DNA of 64,000 bases from Acidocella aminolytica 101 = DSM 11237 (GTDB lineage Bacteria > Pseudomonadota > Alphaproteobacteria > Acetobacterales > Acetobacteraceae), in the NCBI RefSeq assembly GCF_900129125.1, contig NZ_FQVJ01000021.1, positions 1 to 64,000 on the forward strand, in the 5' to 3' direction. Shown here in pieces: positions 56,711 through 64,000 of this stretch. The first letter of the stretch is position 1, and each line of letters begins with the position of its first letter. The position numbers and the translations under genes were made by a program. Below the pieces are notes generated by a model, which saw only the letters and a program-made list of their open reading frames with translations, did no database searches and was not told where the DNA came from.

Positions 56711-58043
56711 AGGCCGCTGCAAAACCCTTGCATTTGGCTGGATTGACCGATTCTTTTCTCCTTATGGGGGGATGTGAAGCGTGGTCGTTCTGGTTCTGGT
56801 GACGAGCTTTTCAGTTTTGTGCGTCTTGAGGAGCGTGTGCCTTCGGATCATCCTCTGCGGGTAATCCGGGGCTTGCGGATGAGGTTCTGGTGGGCTTGAG
56901 CTACAGTTTTTCCAAGCTTTATGCGCATACCGGCCGGCCCTCGATCCCGCCTGAGATGCTGTAGCGGGCGACGCTTTTGCAAGCGCTGTATTCTGTGCGC
57001 TCAGAGCGGATGCTGATGGAGCAGATCAACTACAACCTGCTGTATCGCTGGTTTGTCGAGCTCTCGATGGACGCGTCCGTGTGGCACTCGACGGGTTTCA
57101 CACATAACCGCGACCGGCTGCTGCAGGCCGATGTGGCGCGGGCGTTTCTGCAGGGCTTGCTGGCGCTGAAGCAGGTCAAGCGGCTGCTCTCGTCTGAGCA
57201 TTTTTCGGTCGATGGCACGCTGATCGATGCGTGGTGCAGCATGAAGAGCTTTGTGCCCAAGAACAAAGGGGACGAGCCTCCGGCACCGCCCGCAGGGCGC
57301 AATGCAGAGCGTGATTTCCGGGGCGAGACACGTTCGAACGAGACCCATGCCTCAACCACCGGCCCGGACGCGAGGCTGTACCGCAAGAGCCAGGGCCAGC
57401 CCGCCGGGCTGTGCTATATGGGGCATGTGCTGATGGAGAACCGTAACGACCTGGTGCTGGACAGCACGCTCCCCGACGCCTGCTTTCCAGCGATATATCG
57501 TATCGCTGGAACCTTGGCAGGCTTCGCCCATGCAACCGGCACCGCCGAGCGCGACGCCACGCTGACCATGCTGGACCGCCGCACCTCACGCCAGCGCATC
57601 ACGCTGGGGGCCGATAAAGCCTATGATGTTGCCGATTTCATGGGTGAACTAAGCACCCGCAAGGTGACACCGCATATCGCCATCAACGGCACGGTCTATA
57701 AAACAGGCACACGGCGCAAGAGCGCCATCGACGGCCGCACCACGCGCCATCCAGGCTACGAGATCAGCCTGCGATGTCGAAAACGCATCAAGGAAGTCTT
57801 CGGCTGGGAAAAGGCCAGCGCCGGATTGAGCAAGTTCAAAGTCAAATCACAGAAAAAAGCCGACGCCGTATTCACCTTCTTCGCCGCTGCATTCAATCTC
57901 GTCAGACTTCCAAACTTGCTCAGCCAACAGCCCGCCTGATCCTCGGAACAGAACAAAGCCAAGCCTCAGGCTGACCTGCAACAACAAACCACAGGCTTTA
58001 AACAGAGAAAACAATGCTATCCTGTAGAGTTTTGCGGCGGCCT
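56711..58043 (+). mobile_element. Decayed IS5-superfamily element between the creatinase and permease genes
   Basis: The ends are inverted repeats: AGGCCGCTGCAAAACCC at 56711-56727, and AGGCCGCCGCAAAACTC read on the minus strand from 58043. They match at 15 of 17 positions. The element of about 1.33 kb ends 28 bp from the permease stop codon. No convincing target-site duplication was seen. The transposase inside is broken. Confidence 0.75.
56774..57939 (+). pseudogene. IS5-superfamily transposase with frameshift and nonsense mutation
   Basis: The frame begins at a GTG (56774) as MKRGRSGSGDELFSFVRLEE and HPLRVIRGL, then shifts near 56875; the other frame continues ADEVLVGLSYSFSKLYAHTGRPSIPPEM. 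A TAG follows at 56962-56964, and the frame then runs to 57939 through MLMEQINYNLLYRWFVELSM, HFSVDGTLIDAW, RSNETHASTTGPDARLYRK and LGADKAYDVADFMGEL. These are the DUF772 and DDE domains of IS5-superfamily transposases. Two lesions make it a pseudogene. Confidence 0.82.
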
Positions 58044-58070
58044 GTTAAACCAACTCAATGTTTCCATGCA

Positions 58071-59507
58071 TCATCCACGAACCTCCGCAAATGCTCCAGC
58101 CTTATATTTAGATTTCGCCAACGCCCAATAAACGAGGGCAGCGGAAAGTATACCGGCTTCTAAGCTCAGATCGCCCCACCCCAACACATTCGTCATCAGC
58201 GGGCTTGCGTATGTTTCTGAATTCGAAAAAACGAGCGACATGATGATGCCCGCCGCGAACGCGGTAACACCGGGCCAGAATATGCCATTTCGATACCAAT
58301 AACGCCCGCTACCCCATTTCATCATATCGACCGAATTGTAATTTCCGCCACGCATGAAGTAGTCGACAATCACAATTGCCGCCCAAGGACCTGTCCAGAA
58401 GACCATGTAGTTCAGGAAATTCTGATATGCATCGAAGAAGGCGCCATAATACACCACGGCAATCCGCACACAGACCGTAAACAATGTAATGACCACGAGC
58501 GAAAACAGACGTGTCATGGGCAGGCGCAGAGCCAGAAGCCCCAGGCTGGCGGTGTAACCATTTGGAACATTCGCTGCAATGCCGCCAAAAATCACGGCAA
58601 TCAGTAGCGGCACCATGAACCAGGTTGGAATGAAATGGCCGAGTTGACTAACCGGATCATTGCCAAGATTACCACCTACCGCGATTGCGAACACCACGCC
58701 TATGACCTCACACAGGGCTAGCGAAACAAACTGCCCAAGCCCGGCAGCAAGCGCGATCTGCTTCCAACTCAAAGACGACGGGAAGTAGCGACTATAGTCG
58801 GAGGCGAAGTTTGTCCAGGCTATCGGGTAGGATACGATAATCCCGACTGCTACCAACCAGGAGCCAAACGAGCCCTGGTGTTGGTTGAAGGTTATCAGCT
58901 GCTGCATTGGCACATGCGGCGCCACAAAAAGGGCTAAGCCGCAGAACAACACTGCCAGCACGACGGCAATGAAACCTTCAGCAGCAATGATGGTGGCATG
59001 CCCATATACGGCCATGATAATTTCAGTCGCCAGTACCAAGCCGAGTGCTACCCATACAGAACTATGACCATTATAGCCGGCGAGACTGAACAATTCCTGC
59101 AACGCATCGGTGGCGACAATCGACTGGATCGAGAACCAGCTCAAGGCTGAAACGACGTTGGGGATTTTAGGCAGAACAGATCCCAACTGCCCGAAAGAAA
59201 CACGCGAAGTCATCATACCCGAAGTGCCAGTTCGCGGCCCCTGGATCGAGGTAAGGCCGACCATGACGCACCCAATCAGGTTCCCAACTATGATCGCCAT
59301 GATAGCCTGAACAAATGTTACGCCTACCGATAGAGCAAACGCCCCCGTCACGATAACGACGTAATTGACGTTGGCACCCACCCATAGCTTGAATAACTCA
59401 AACGGCGAACCGTGCCGGTCACCGATCGGTATCGGATCGATACCATGGCGTTCAATGCTACCAACTTTGTCTGCCTTAACAAAGGCGTGACCTACATCGT
59501 CACTCAT
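58071..59507 (-). CDS. NCS1-family permease, candidate creatinine/creatine transporter
   Basis: A 478-residue transporter of the cytosine/purine/allantoin permease family with about 12 helices. It shows IERHGIDPIPIGDRHGSPFELFKLWVGANVNYV at the N terminus, LTSIQGPRTGTSGMMTSRVSFG and ASDYSRYFPSSLSWKQI, which are NCS1 motifs. Members carry N-heterocycles with sodium or protons. It begins 42 bp downstream of creatininase on the same strand. Creatinine is a cyclic N-heterocycle, so it is a fitting cargo; this is inference from context. Confidence 0.88.
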   Translation of the reverse strand: MSDDVGHAFVKADKVGSIERHGIDPIPIGDRHGSPFELFKLWVGANVNYVVIVTGAFALSVGVTFVQAIMAIIVGNLIGCVMVGLTSIQGPRTGTSGMMTSRVSFGQLGSVLPKIPNVVSALSWFSIQSIVATDALQELFSLAGYNGHSSVWVALGLVLATEIIMAVYGHATIIAAEGFIAVVLAVLFCGLALFVAPHVPMQQLITFNQHQGSFGSWLVAVGIIVSYPIAWTNFASDYSRYFPSSLSWKQIALAAGLGQFVSLALCEVIGVVFAIAVGGNLGNDPVSQLGHFIPTWFMVPLLIAVIFGGIAANVPNGYTASLGLLALRLPMTRLFSLVVITLFTVCVRIAVVYYGAFFDAYQNFLNYMVFWTGPWAAIVIVDYFMRGGNYNSVDMMKWGSGRYWYRNGIFWPGVTAFAAGIIMSLVFSNSETYASPLMTNVLGWGDLSLEAGILSAALVYWALAKSKYKAGAFAEVRG

Positions 59508-59549
59508 AATTCTTTCCTCCGTATTTTTATTTTCAGTCTGAGTTTTGAT

Positions 59550-60332
59550 TCAGGACGGCTGCCACCACGGCTCGTGCTTGAGGACATCCGAAATTCCCAC
59601 CACCGTCACGTCGAAAAGGATCTGACCTTTTTCCGCGGTCGCCGCCGCGGGCGAAGAAAGGCAACCCGATTCTGGGGTCCACTCCGGAATTGGCGGGAAC
59701 ACCGTATAGGGCGGGAATTTTGCCGGTGCCTGAATGGGCGCCAGCGACATATCGACCATTTCCGGCTTCAGATGCAGCATCAGCGATGTTTCGAGTATGC
59801 CGCCATGCTCGACATCCCATCCCGTGAAATCGTCAGGAAAAACCTTCTTGATCGTCTCCTGCGTCACGAAGTCCCAGTAGGAGATGTTGATCACCCGAAA
59901 ATCATCTATGCCGCTCCATTTGAGTTCCTGAATAGCGAGCTCAACCCCCTCGGTAGCGAATGGAAGATTTTCGTAATGACCATTGATCACAGCAATCCGG
60001 CGTACGCCATGGCGGCCAAACTCCTTCAGGACATCCTTCAGCGCGAGGCTCAGCGTGTGCCCGTCCAGACTGGTGGTGCCACACATATGATTGCCACCAC
60101 CACTCTTTTGCTGCGACTTGGCACCATATGCGAAGGCCGGCGCGACGAGAGCGCCAATATTCCTTGCCACGGCGCCAGAAATAGCAGAGGGGATGACCAC
60201 ATCCGGGTTCATCGACATATGCGGCCCGTGTTGCTCTAGCGCCCCCAACGGAATCAACACGGGCTGGCGCTCGTCAACCACGCGGCGGCGGTATTCGGTC
60301 CATGCCAATTCATCGATCATCACGTTAACCAT
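59550..60332 (-). CDS. crnA: Creatininase (creatinine amidohydrolase)
   Basis: A 260-residue metal-dependent amidohydrolase that opens creatinine to creatine. The metal ligands lie in LIPLGALEQHGPHMSMNPDVVIP (Glu, His, Asp in the first 50 residues), INGHYENLPF (His around 120, Glu after) and the conserved WDVEHGGILETSLML. Length equals that of the Pseudomonas enzyme. The related family members include mycofactocin MftE and formamide hydrolases, but the presence of creatinase and sarcosine oxidase supports creatininase. First gene of its unit, followed by the permease. Confidence 0.92.
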   Translation of the reverse strand: MVNVMIDELAWTEYRRRVVDERQPVLIPLGALEQHGPHMSMNPDVVIPSAISGAVARNIGALVAPAFAYGAKSQQKSGGGNHMCGTTSLDGHTLSLALKDVLKEFGRHGVRRIAVINGHYENLPFATEGVELAIQELKWSGIDDFRVINISYWDFVTQETIKKVFPDDFTGWDVEHGGILETSLMLHLKPEMVDMSLAPIQAPAKFPPYTVFPPIPEWTPESGCLSSPAAATAEKGQILFDVTVVGISDVLKHEPWWQPS

Positions 60333-60525
60333 AAGAACATATTCCTCGTATTGAAAACGGCAACCCGCCGTGTCGCGCGGTTTATCTTAATTGACCGGGT
60401 ATTGGCCCGGCTTTCTGCTAAGCGTTGCCATAAAAGACGCAAAACGTTGTCACGCCTGCCCCAGCACACAACGATAAGACTAAAGCGATTCGTACAGACC
60501 TGCTCTCGGAGCAGCGGGATTTGGC

Positions 60526-60714
60526 TCACGAGCACTTGTTAGCAATAGATATTTTTTTTATTTGTAGACTTTTCCATTTCCCGTTTAATCCTTGCTTGCT
60601 TAATTCTTGCACCGAAAAATCCGCCCCCCCGGCCGCAACATCCACCGGAGACGTCGGAAAACCGTCGCTAGCGTTGGCGCTGCGGATATTCCCAAGGCGT
60701 TCAAGAGCTGCCAT
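60526..60714 (-). other. 62-codon frame in the creatininase leader, possible remnant or leader ORF
   Basis: A minus-strand frame from an ATG at 60714 (MAALERLGNIRSANASDG) lies between the predicted LysR-controlled promoter and creatininase. The first 30 residues look protein-like, the rest is lysine-rich and A/T-driven. There is no ribosome binding site. It may be the remains of a gene once first in the operon, or a chance frame in a leader of about 380 bases. Confidence 0.25.
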
Positions 60715-60719
60715 ATTTA

Positions 60720-60781
60720 GTTTTATTCAACGGAAACCACTTGTCAAAGGAGAAAATCTCACCGTATAGTGAGAAAATCTC
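60720..60781 (-). promoter_or_regulatory. Creatininase-unit promoter with paired LysR-type boxes
   Basis: GAGAAAATCTC (GAGA-AAA-TCTC, a perfect dyad) occurs at 60750-60760 and 60771-60781, a 21-bp period that places both on one face of the helix. The distal box extends to TGAGATTTTCTCA, a T-N11-A LysR box. On the minus strand a consensus -35 TTGACA (60742-60747) starts two bases after the proximal box, and TAAAAC (60720-60725) lies 16 bp further on as -10. This is the usual placement for a LysR activator. The lysR gene starts at 60800 in the other direction, so it could also autoregulate here. Confidence 0.75.
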
Positions 60782-60799
60782 AAGAAAAAGGAGCCAAGG

Positions 60800-61672
60800 G
60801 TGGGGTATGCGCCGTTAAACGCTCTAAAGGTATTTGACGCGGTGTTCCGGCATGGAACTTTCTATGGCGCTGCCAAAGAGTTGAGCGTCACGCCATCAGC
60901 AATCAGTCATCAGATGCGGCATCTTGAAGAATGGCTCGGGATAGGCCTGTTCGAGCGGCGTGGAAAGCAGCTTAAGTTTGACGCTCACGCCATTTCGTTG
61001 GCCGGCGCTCTGCGCCTCGCGTTTTCTGACATTGACCGCGCTTGCCAGGAGGTGCGCCGAAAAAACAAAAACCAGCAACTAACGGTTGCGGTTATTCCCT
61101 CGGTTGCGATTTGCTGGCTGATCCCCAGGCTCCCGCTCTTTCGCGAGCTTGAGCCAAAAATCGACCTTAAAATTATTTACGCCATATTTGGCCATGAGAT
61201 TAACTTTGAGGACGTTGATATCGCAATTATTTATGCGAGAGACATGCCCGTTGTGCCGAAGATGCATGCGGTCCAAATCCTGTCCGGCGCGAGCGCTCCA
61301 GTTTGCAGCCAAAGTTTTATGGACAGGCACCCAAGATTGAACGACGCCGGCGATGTTGCCCGCTTCAATCTACTGCATGATACAGATACGGGAGGCTGGC
61401 GCGCCTGGCTTGGCGATGACTACCCGGTGAAGACCGGCGCGGCGGCGGACATCATCTTCGAGGATTTCAACCTGCTGCGAGCCGCTGTGCTTGCGGGCCA
61501 AGGGATTGCGCTTTGCGCCACGTCCATCATCCAGGACGATCTGGAGACCGGCCGCCTCGTTAAATTATCCGATCGTACGATCAACAATGAGTATAATTAT
61601 TTTGCGGTATGCCGGGAGTCGCTCGACGGCGGCCCTGTCAGTATTTTTTTCGAGTGGTTAAGGCATCTCTGA
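60800..61672 (+). CDS. LysR-family regulator (GcvA-like), 3' end replaced by an IS end
   Basis: A 290-residue LysR regulator starting at a GTG with AAGGAG six bases upstream. The helix-turn-helix (about 5-64) reads LNALKVFDAVFRHGTFYGAAKELSVTPSAISHQMRHLEEWLG; the C-terminal effector domain has the GcvA-type phrases VAVIPSVAICWLIPRLPLF, VDIAIIYARD and AAVLAGQGIALC. The last codons (after FFEW) are encoded by the left end of the IS5 remnant, which supplies LRHL and the TGA stop. Only a few native C-terminal residues are lost, so it is probably still functional. It is the evident regulator of creatinine use. Confidence 0.85.
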   Translation: MGYAPLNALKVFDAVFRHGTFYGAAKELSVTPSAISHQMRHLEEWLGIGLFERRGKQLKFDAHAISLAGALRLAFSDIDRACQEVRRKNKNQQLTVAVIPSVAICWLIPRLPLFRELEPKIDLKIIYAIFGHEINFEDVDIAIIYARDMPVVPKMHAVQILSGASAPVCSQSFMDRHPRLNDAGDVARFNLLHDTDTGGWRAWLGDDYPVKTGAAADIIFEDFNLLRAAVLAGQGIALCATSIIQDDLETGRLVKLSDRTINNEYNYFAVCRESLDGGPVSIFFEWLRHL

Positions 61673-61801
61673 ATAAGTCGCCTTGAATGGCAACGACGGC
61701 ATTTCTTAAACTCTTTTTTTTGCAGAGGATGTTTGCATGCGTCAGTCGAGTTTTGCCCGAGTTGGCTTTGAGCGTTACGGCAAGACGACGCGGCGCGCGG
61801 C
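61657..61801 (+). mobile_element. IS5-type element, copy 2 (145-bp left-end remnant)
   Basis: From 61657 the sequence repeats the left end of the copy at 42508 with few differences, including the start codon and first codons of the transposase (ATG at 61738), and has AAG where copy 1 has the TAG mutation. Similarity ends at about 61801, where an antisense XRE-type regulator begins. Same orientation as copy 1. Confidence 0.75.
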
Positions 61802-61873
61802 TTTCTCGGCGAGTTCAGCAGCCGAAATTTTGACATAGGCTCTTGCCGCCCGAAGTTGCGCACCAGTGATCAT
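61801..61873 (-). pseudogene. N-terminal stub of an XRE-type regulator
   Basis: From an ATG at 61873 the minus strand reads MITGAQLRAARAYVKISAAEL and continues LAEKA, the first helices of a Cro/C1-type regulator (compare the common MITGAQLRAARALLG-ISAAELA beginning). GAGAGGGTG is upstream. The rest of the gene is replaced by the IS5 remnant. Confidence 0.6.
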
Positions 61874-62079
61874 TTGCACCCTCTCGATGGGATTTTTAGC
61901 TATAGTAATTCCCATTAAGAGTGTGACGTTATTAATTCATCGAGGGATTTTCCTGAGAAGCTCCGTTGCCGTTTGAGGATCGCGAAAGCCTGCTCGATTG
62001 ATGGTGTGGATGGCTCCTGCTCCCGGCGTCGCATTGCGCCATAGTTGGGAAGTCATCATCCTGCATAGAGGAGCTATTC

Positions 62080-62334
62080 ATGTCCGAGCTTGCCACAGTC
62101 GGTATCGACCTCGCAAAGAGTGTCTTCCAGGTTCATGGTGTCGACGAGAACGGTCGAATTCTCATGCGCCGTCAGCTTCGCCGAAGTCAGTTGCTGGCAT
62201 TTTTTGAGAAACGTCCGCGATGCCTGATCGGCATGGAGGCTTACGCAGGTGCTCATGACTGGGGGCGCAGGCTGCGGGAACTGGGGCATGACGTCCGGCT
62301 TATGCCTCCTTCTTATGTGAAGCCTTACGTGAAG
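62080..62334 (+). pseudogene. IS110-family transposase, truncated after the N-terminal domain
   Basis: The ATG at 62080 has AGAGGAG upstream. The protein shows the IS110/IS1111 DEDD-type beginning ATVGIDLAKSVFQVHGVDE, CLIGMEAYAGAHDWGRRLRELGHDVRLMPPSYVKPYVK. Family members continue with a KNDAADAEA motif, but here the sequence changes abruptly at about 62335 into the end of another element, and a chance frame stops at 62400. The leader at 61900-62079 probably belongs to the same IS. Confidence 0.8.
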
Positions 62335-62444
62335 TTATGGGCAGGTGCCCATAAGTTCACTAATCACGAGGTGCCCATAATGCGGAGGAGCGCGGCCTGA
62401 TTGGCGGATTTCCGCCGTTTTTGTCCATGTTTCCTCCGCATTAT
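62335..62444. repeat. Terminal structure of the RIT-type element
   Basis: Three motifs are nested here. TTATGGGCA and TGCCCATAA form a perfect 9-bp inverted repeat around GG (62335-62354). TGCCCATAA recurs directly at 62372-62380. ATAATGCGGAGGA (62377-62389) and TCCTCCGCATTAT (62432-62444) form a perfect 13-bp inverted repeat with a 42-bp interior, which itself holds the hairpin GGCGGA-TT-TCCGCC (62403-62416) followed by a G and five Ts. The last recombinase gene ends two bases beyond. The set looks like a recombinase core site plus a terminator. Confidence 0.65.
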
Positions 62445-62445
62445 C

Positions 62446-63450
62446 TTAGAGCGTGTCCAGCCAGGCGAGCACACTTGCATCGCGCTTCCACGATGGCTGG
62501 CCGCCGCGTGTGGTCGGAACGGCGACCTTCTCCAGTGCCTTTCGCTTTGTTTCGAGATTGGCCCGGGCATAGTGGTTGGTCGTATCGAGGCTCACATGAC
62601 CAAGCCAGCTTCGGATCACTGTAACGTCGACGCCCGCCGAGATGAGATGCACGGCGGTGGCATGTCGGAAGGCGTGGGGCGTAACATGCTTAGCCCGCAG
62701 TGATGGCACGGTTATGGCCGCTGCCTTCACGTAGGCGGCGAGCTTGAAGCGGACCCCTGAGGCGCTGAGCTGCTCCCCATAGCGGTTGACGAACAGTCTC
62801 TGGTCCGGCGCCCGTGGTTGCCGTTCAAGCAGCTTCTTCAACAACATGACTGTTTCCGGCCAGAGCGGGCAGATACGTTCCTTCCGCCTCTTGCCGATTA
62901 GGCGCACGCAGTTTGGGCTTTCGAACCGGATCGCTTCGGGGCACAGGTCGAGCGCTTCCTGTATTCGTGCGCCGCTGTTGTAGAGGAACGAGAGCAGCGC
63001 ATGATCACGCATGCCCTCAACGGTCAAACGGTCTGGCTGAACGAGGATCGCCGTCACTTCCGCCGGATCCAGATAGCTCGGTTCCGCCAGCGGAGCCCGC
63101 TTGATCGGGATATGGAGGATTTCGACGCATTGCGCGATCGACGCGGGATCCTTGGTGGCCACGAAGTGGAAGAAGCTGCGGATCGCGGCAAGCCGGCAGT
63201 TGCGCGTGCCGATCGTACCGCCACGCTCGTGTTCGGCGTGACCGAGGAACGCGGCAACCTCGCTGGCAGCCAGATCGGCCAGGGTGATTGTAGGCACCTT
63301 CTTTCCAGCACGCTGCGCGATGAACCGCAGTAACAGACGCCAGGTGTCGCGGTATGATCGAACCGTATGGATAGACGCGTTACGCTGCTCGACCAGCCAT
63401 TCGTAGAAGAACGCGCGCAGCAGGTTCGGGAACGGGTCGGCCTTGCTCAT
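62446..63450 (-). CDS. Tyrosine recombinase, third of a recombinase-in-trio (RIT) element
   Basis: A 334-residue tyrosine recombinase from the ATG at 63450, which overlaps the upstream recombinase stop by four bases. The N-terminal SAM-like domain spans about 10-110; catalytic residues are Arg in LLSFLYNSGARIQEALDL, the Lys strand in RLIGKRRKERICPLWP, HxxR in TPHAFRHATAVHLI, His/Trp in RSWLGHVSLDTT and the nucleophile Tyr in NHYARAN. Two overlapping recombinases at an element end are the mark of RIT elements, in which three different tyrosine recombinases act together. The first member would lie beyond the window. Confidence 0.85.
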   Translation of the reverse strand: MSKADPFPNLLRAFFYEWLVEQRNASIHTVRSYRDTWRLLLRFIAQRAGKKVPTITLADLAASEVAAFLGHAEHERGGTIGTRNCRLAAIRSFFHFVATKDPASIAQCVEILHIPIKRAPLAEPSYLDPAEVTAILVQPDRLTVEGMRDHALLSFLYNSGARIQEALDLCPEAIRFESPNCVRLIGKRRKERICPLWPETVMLLKKLLERQPRAPDQRLFVNRYGEQLSASGVRFKLAAYVKAAAITVPSLRAKHVTPHAFRHATAVHLISAGVDVTVIRSWLGHVSLDTTNHYARANLETKRKALEKVAVPTTRGGQPSWKRDASVLAWLDTL

Positions 63451-64000
63451 GGCTGCGCCTCCCGTCCCAGGCTGAGGCATTGTGCGCCAACTGCCCGGAA
63501 CCGCTCATTTGCGTAATGCAGCAACTCCTGCGTCACGGTGATGTAGACCAGGGTAGAGTTGATATCCCGATGGCCGAGATAGGTCGCGAGGAACGGCAGG
63601 CGATCCTGCGGATCGATGCCCGTTCGGTACCATTCGAGGATTCTATTCACGACCATTGAGTGGCGCAGGTCATGCACGCGCGGGCCAGCCTTTCCTTGCA
63701 ATGGTTTCAACTCGGCGCGGCGTATGACGTCGGAGAGCAGCCACGTGATCATTTCCGGTGTGTAATGGCCATCGCCGCGCTCGTGCCAGAACAGACCGGA
63801 ACGCGCGTCCTGTGATGCACCGGCCCGCTGCCGCGCATTGATGTAGGCCCGAAGCTCCACTAAAACGCTGTCGGGTAGCGGCAAAATGCGGGTCTTGAAG
63901 AACTTGGTCTGCCGGATGGTGATGGTACCCACCTGTAGGTCAACATCACCAAGATTGAGACGGGCAAGCTCGCCGCGCCGCAAGCCCGCGCAATAGGCGA
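63447..64000 (-). CDS. Tyrosine recombinase, second RIT gene (N terminus beyond the right edge)
   Basis: The frame is open to the window edge (AYCAGLRRGELARLNL at the start of the visible part), so only the catalytic domain is seen. Catalytic Arg lies in GLRRGELARL, HxxR in VHDLRHSMVVNRI, His in LATYLGHRDINST and Tyr in LVYITVTQEL. The final codons overlap the next recombinase (ATGA). Order, overlap and strand are those of a RIT element. Confidence 0.8.
   Translation of the reverse strand, partial: AYCAGLRRGELARLNLGDVDLQVGTITIRQTKFFKTRILPLPDSVLVELRAYINARQRAGASQDARSGLFWHERGDGHYTPEMITWLLSDVIRRAELKPLQGKAGPRVHDLRHSMVVNRILEWYRTGIDPQDRLPFLATYLGHRDINSTLVYITVTQELLHYANERFRAVGAQCLSLGREAQP

Noticed and set aside
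61597-61863. 88-codon minus-strand frame across the lysR end and IS remnant
   Set aside because: Chimeric frame over a junction; the better reading is an XRE stub at 61801-61873 and an IS left end.

Overview
The window looks like accessory DNA of a Gram-negative alphaproteobacterium, plausibly an acidophilic or plant/soil-associated member of the Acetobacteraceae. That rests on general gene character and on a plasmid-type gene block, not on a database match. The DNA is moderately GC-rich, packed with catabolic operons, and edged and interrupted by insertion sequences and tyrosine recombinases. No rRNA, tRNA or CRISPR array was seen.

Layout. 1-0.4 kb: 5' part of an IS1595-type transposase. 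0.5-2 kb: a diguanylate cyclase with two related PAS-like repeats. 2.3-7.7 kb: an Lrp-type regulator divergent from a polar amino-acid/amine ABC importer, a class I glutamine-amidotransferase hydrolase (PuuD-like) and a FAD amine oxidase (PuuB-like). 8-23.4 kb: a complete aerobic nicotinate pathway on the minus strand (nicC-nicA-nicB-nicX-nicF-nicE-nicD plus an XdhC-type cofactor chaperone), its MarR repressor nicR, and a branched-chain-type ABC importer whose two permeases are fused. The same 13-bp sequence stands at the promoter of each of the two transcription units. 23.4-25 kb is gene-poor. 26-34.5 kb: kdpFABCDE, preceded by two small membrane-protein ORFs, one with its ribosome binding site in a perfect hairpin. 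34.6-37.3 kb: a four-gene block resembling plasmid stability/mobilisation modules (HTH protein, ParA/StbB-like ATPase, two membrane proteins). 37.5-41.8 kb: a LuxR-type solo regulator divergent from an SDR, a lipocalin-like protein, a small CxxC protein, an M20 amidohydrolase and a TRIC-type channel.

42.5-61.9 kb: a creatinine-to-pyruvate module between two truncated, same-orientation copies of one IS5-type element. Creatininase opens creatinine, creatinase releases urea and sarcosine, heterotetrameric sarcosine oxidase SoxBDAG makes glycine and one-carbon units, GlyA makes serine, SdaA makes pyruvate, and a MetF-like protein and PurU handle the folate-bound carbon. An NCS1 permease probably brings in the substrate. 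A divergent LysR regulator has paired boxes at the creatininase promoter, and similar boxes with the same spacing to the -35 stand in front of creatinase. A separate decayed IS lies between the creatinase and permease genes.

61.6-64 kb is a nested mobile-element wreck: the IS5 remnant truncates the LysR gene end and an XRE-type regulator, followed by an IS110-type transposase cut by the end of a recombinase-in-trio (RIT) element that runs off the window.
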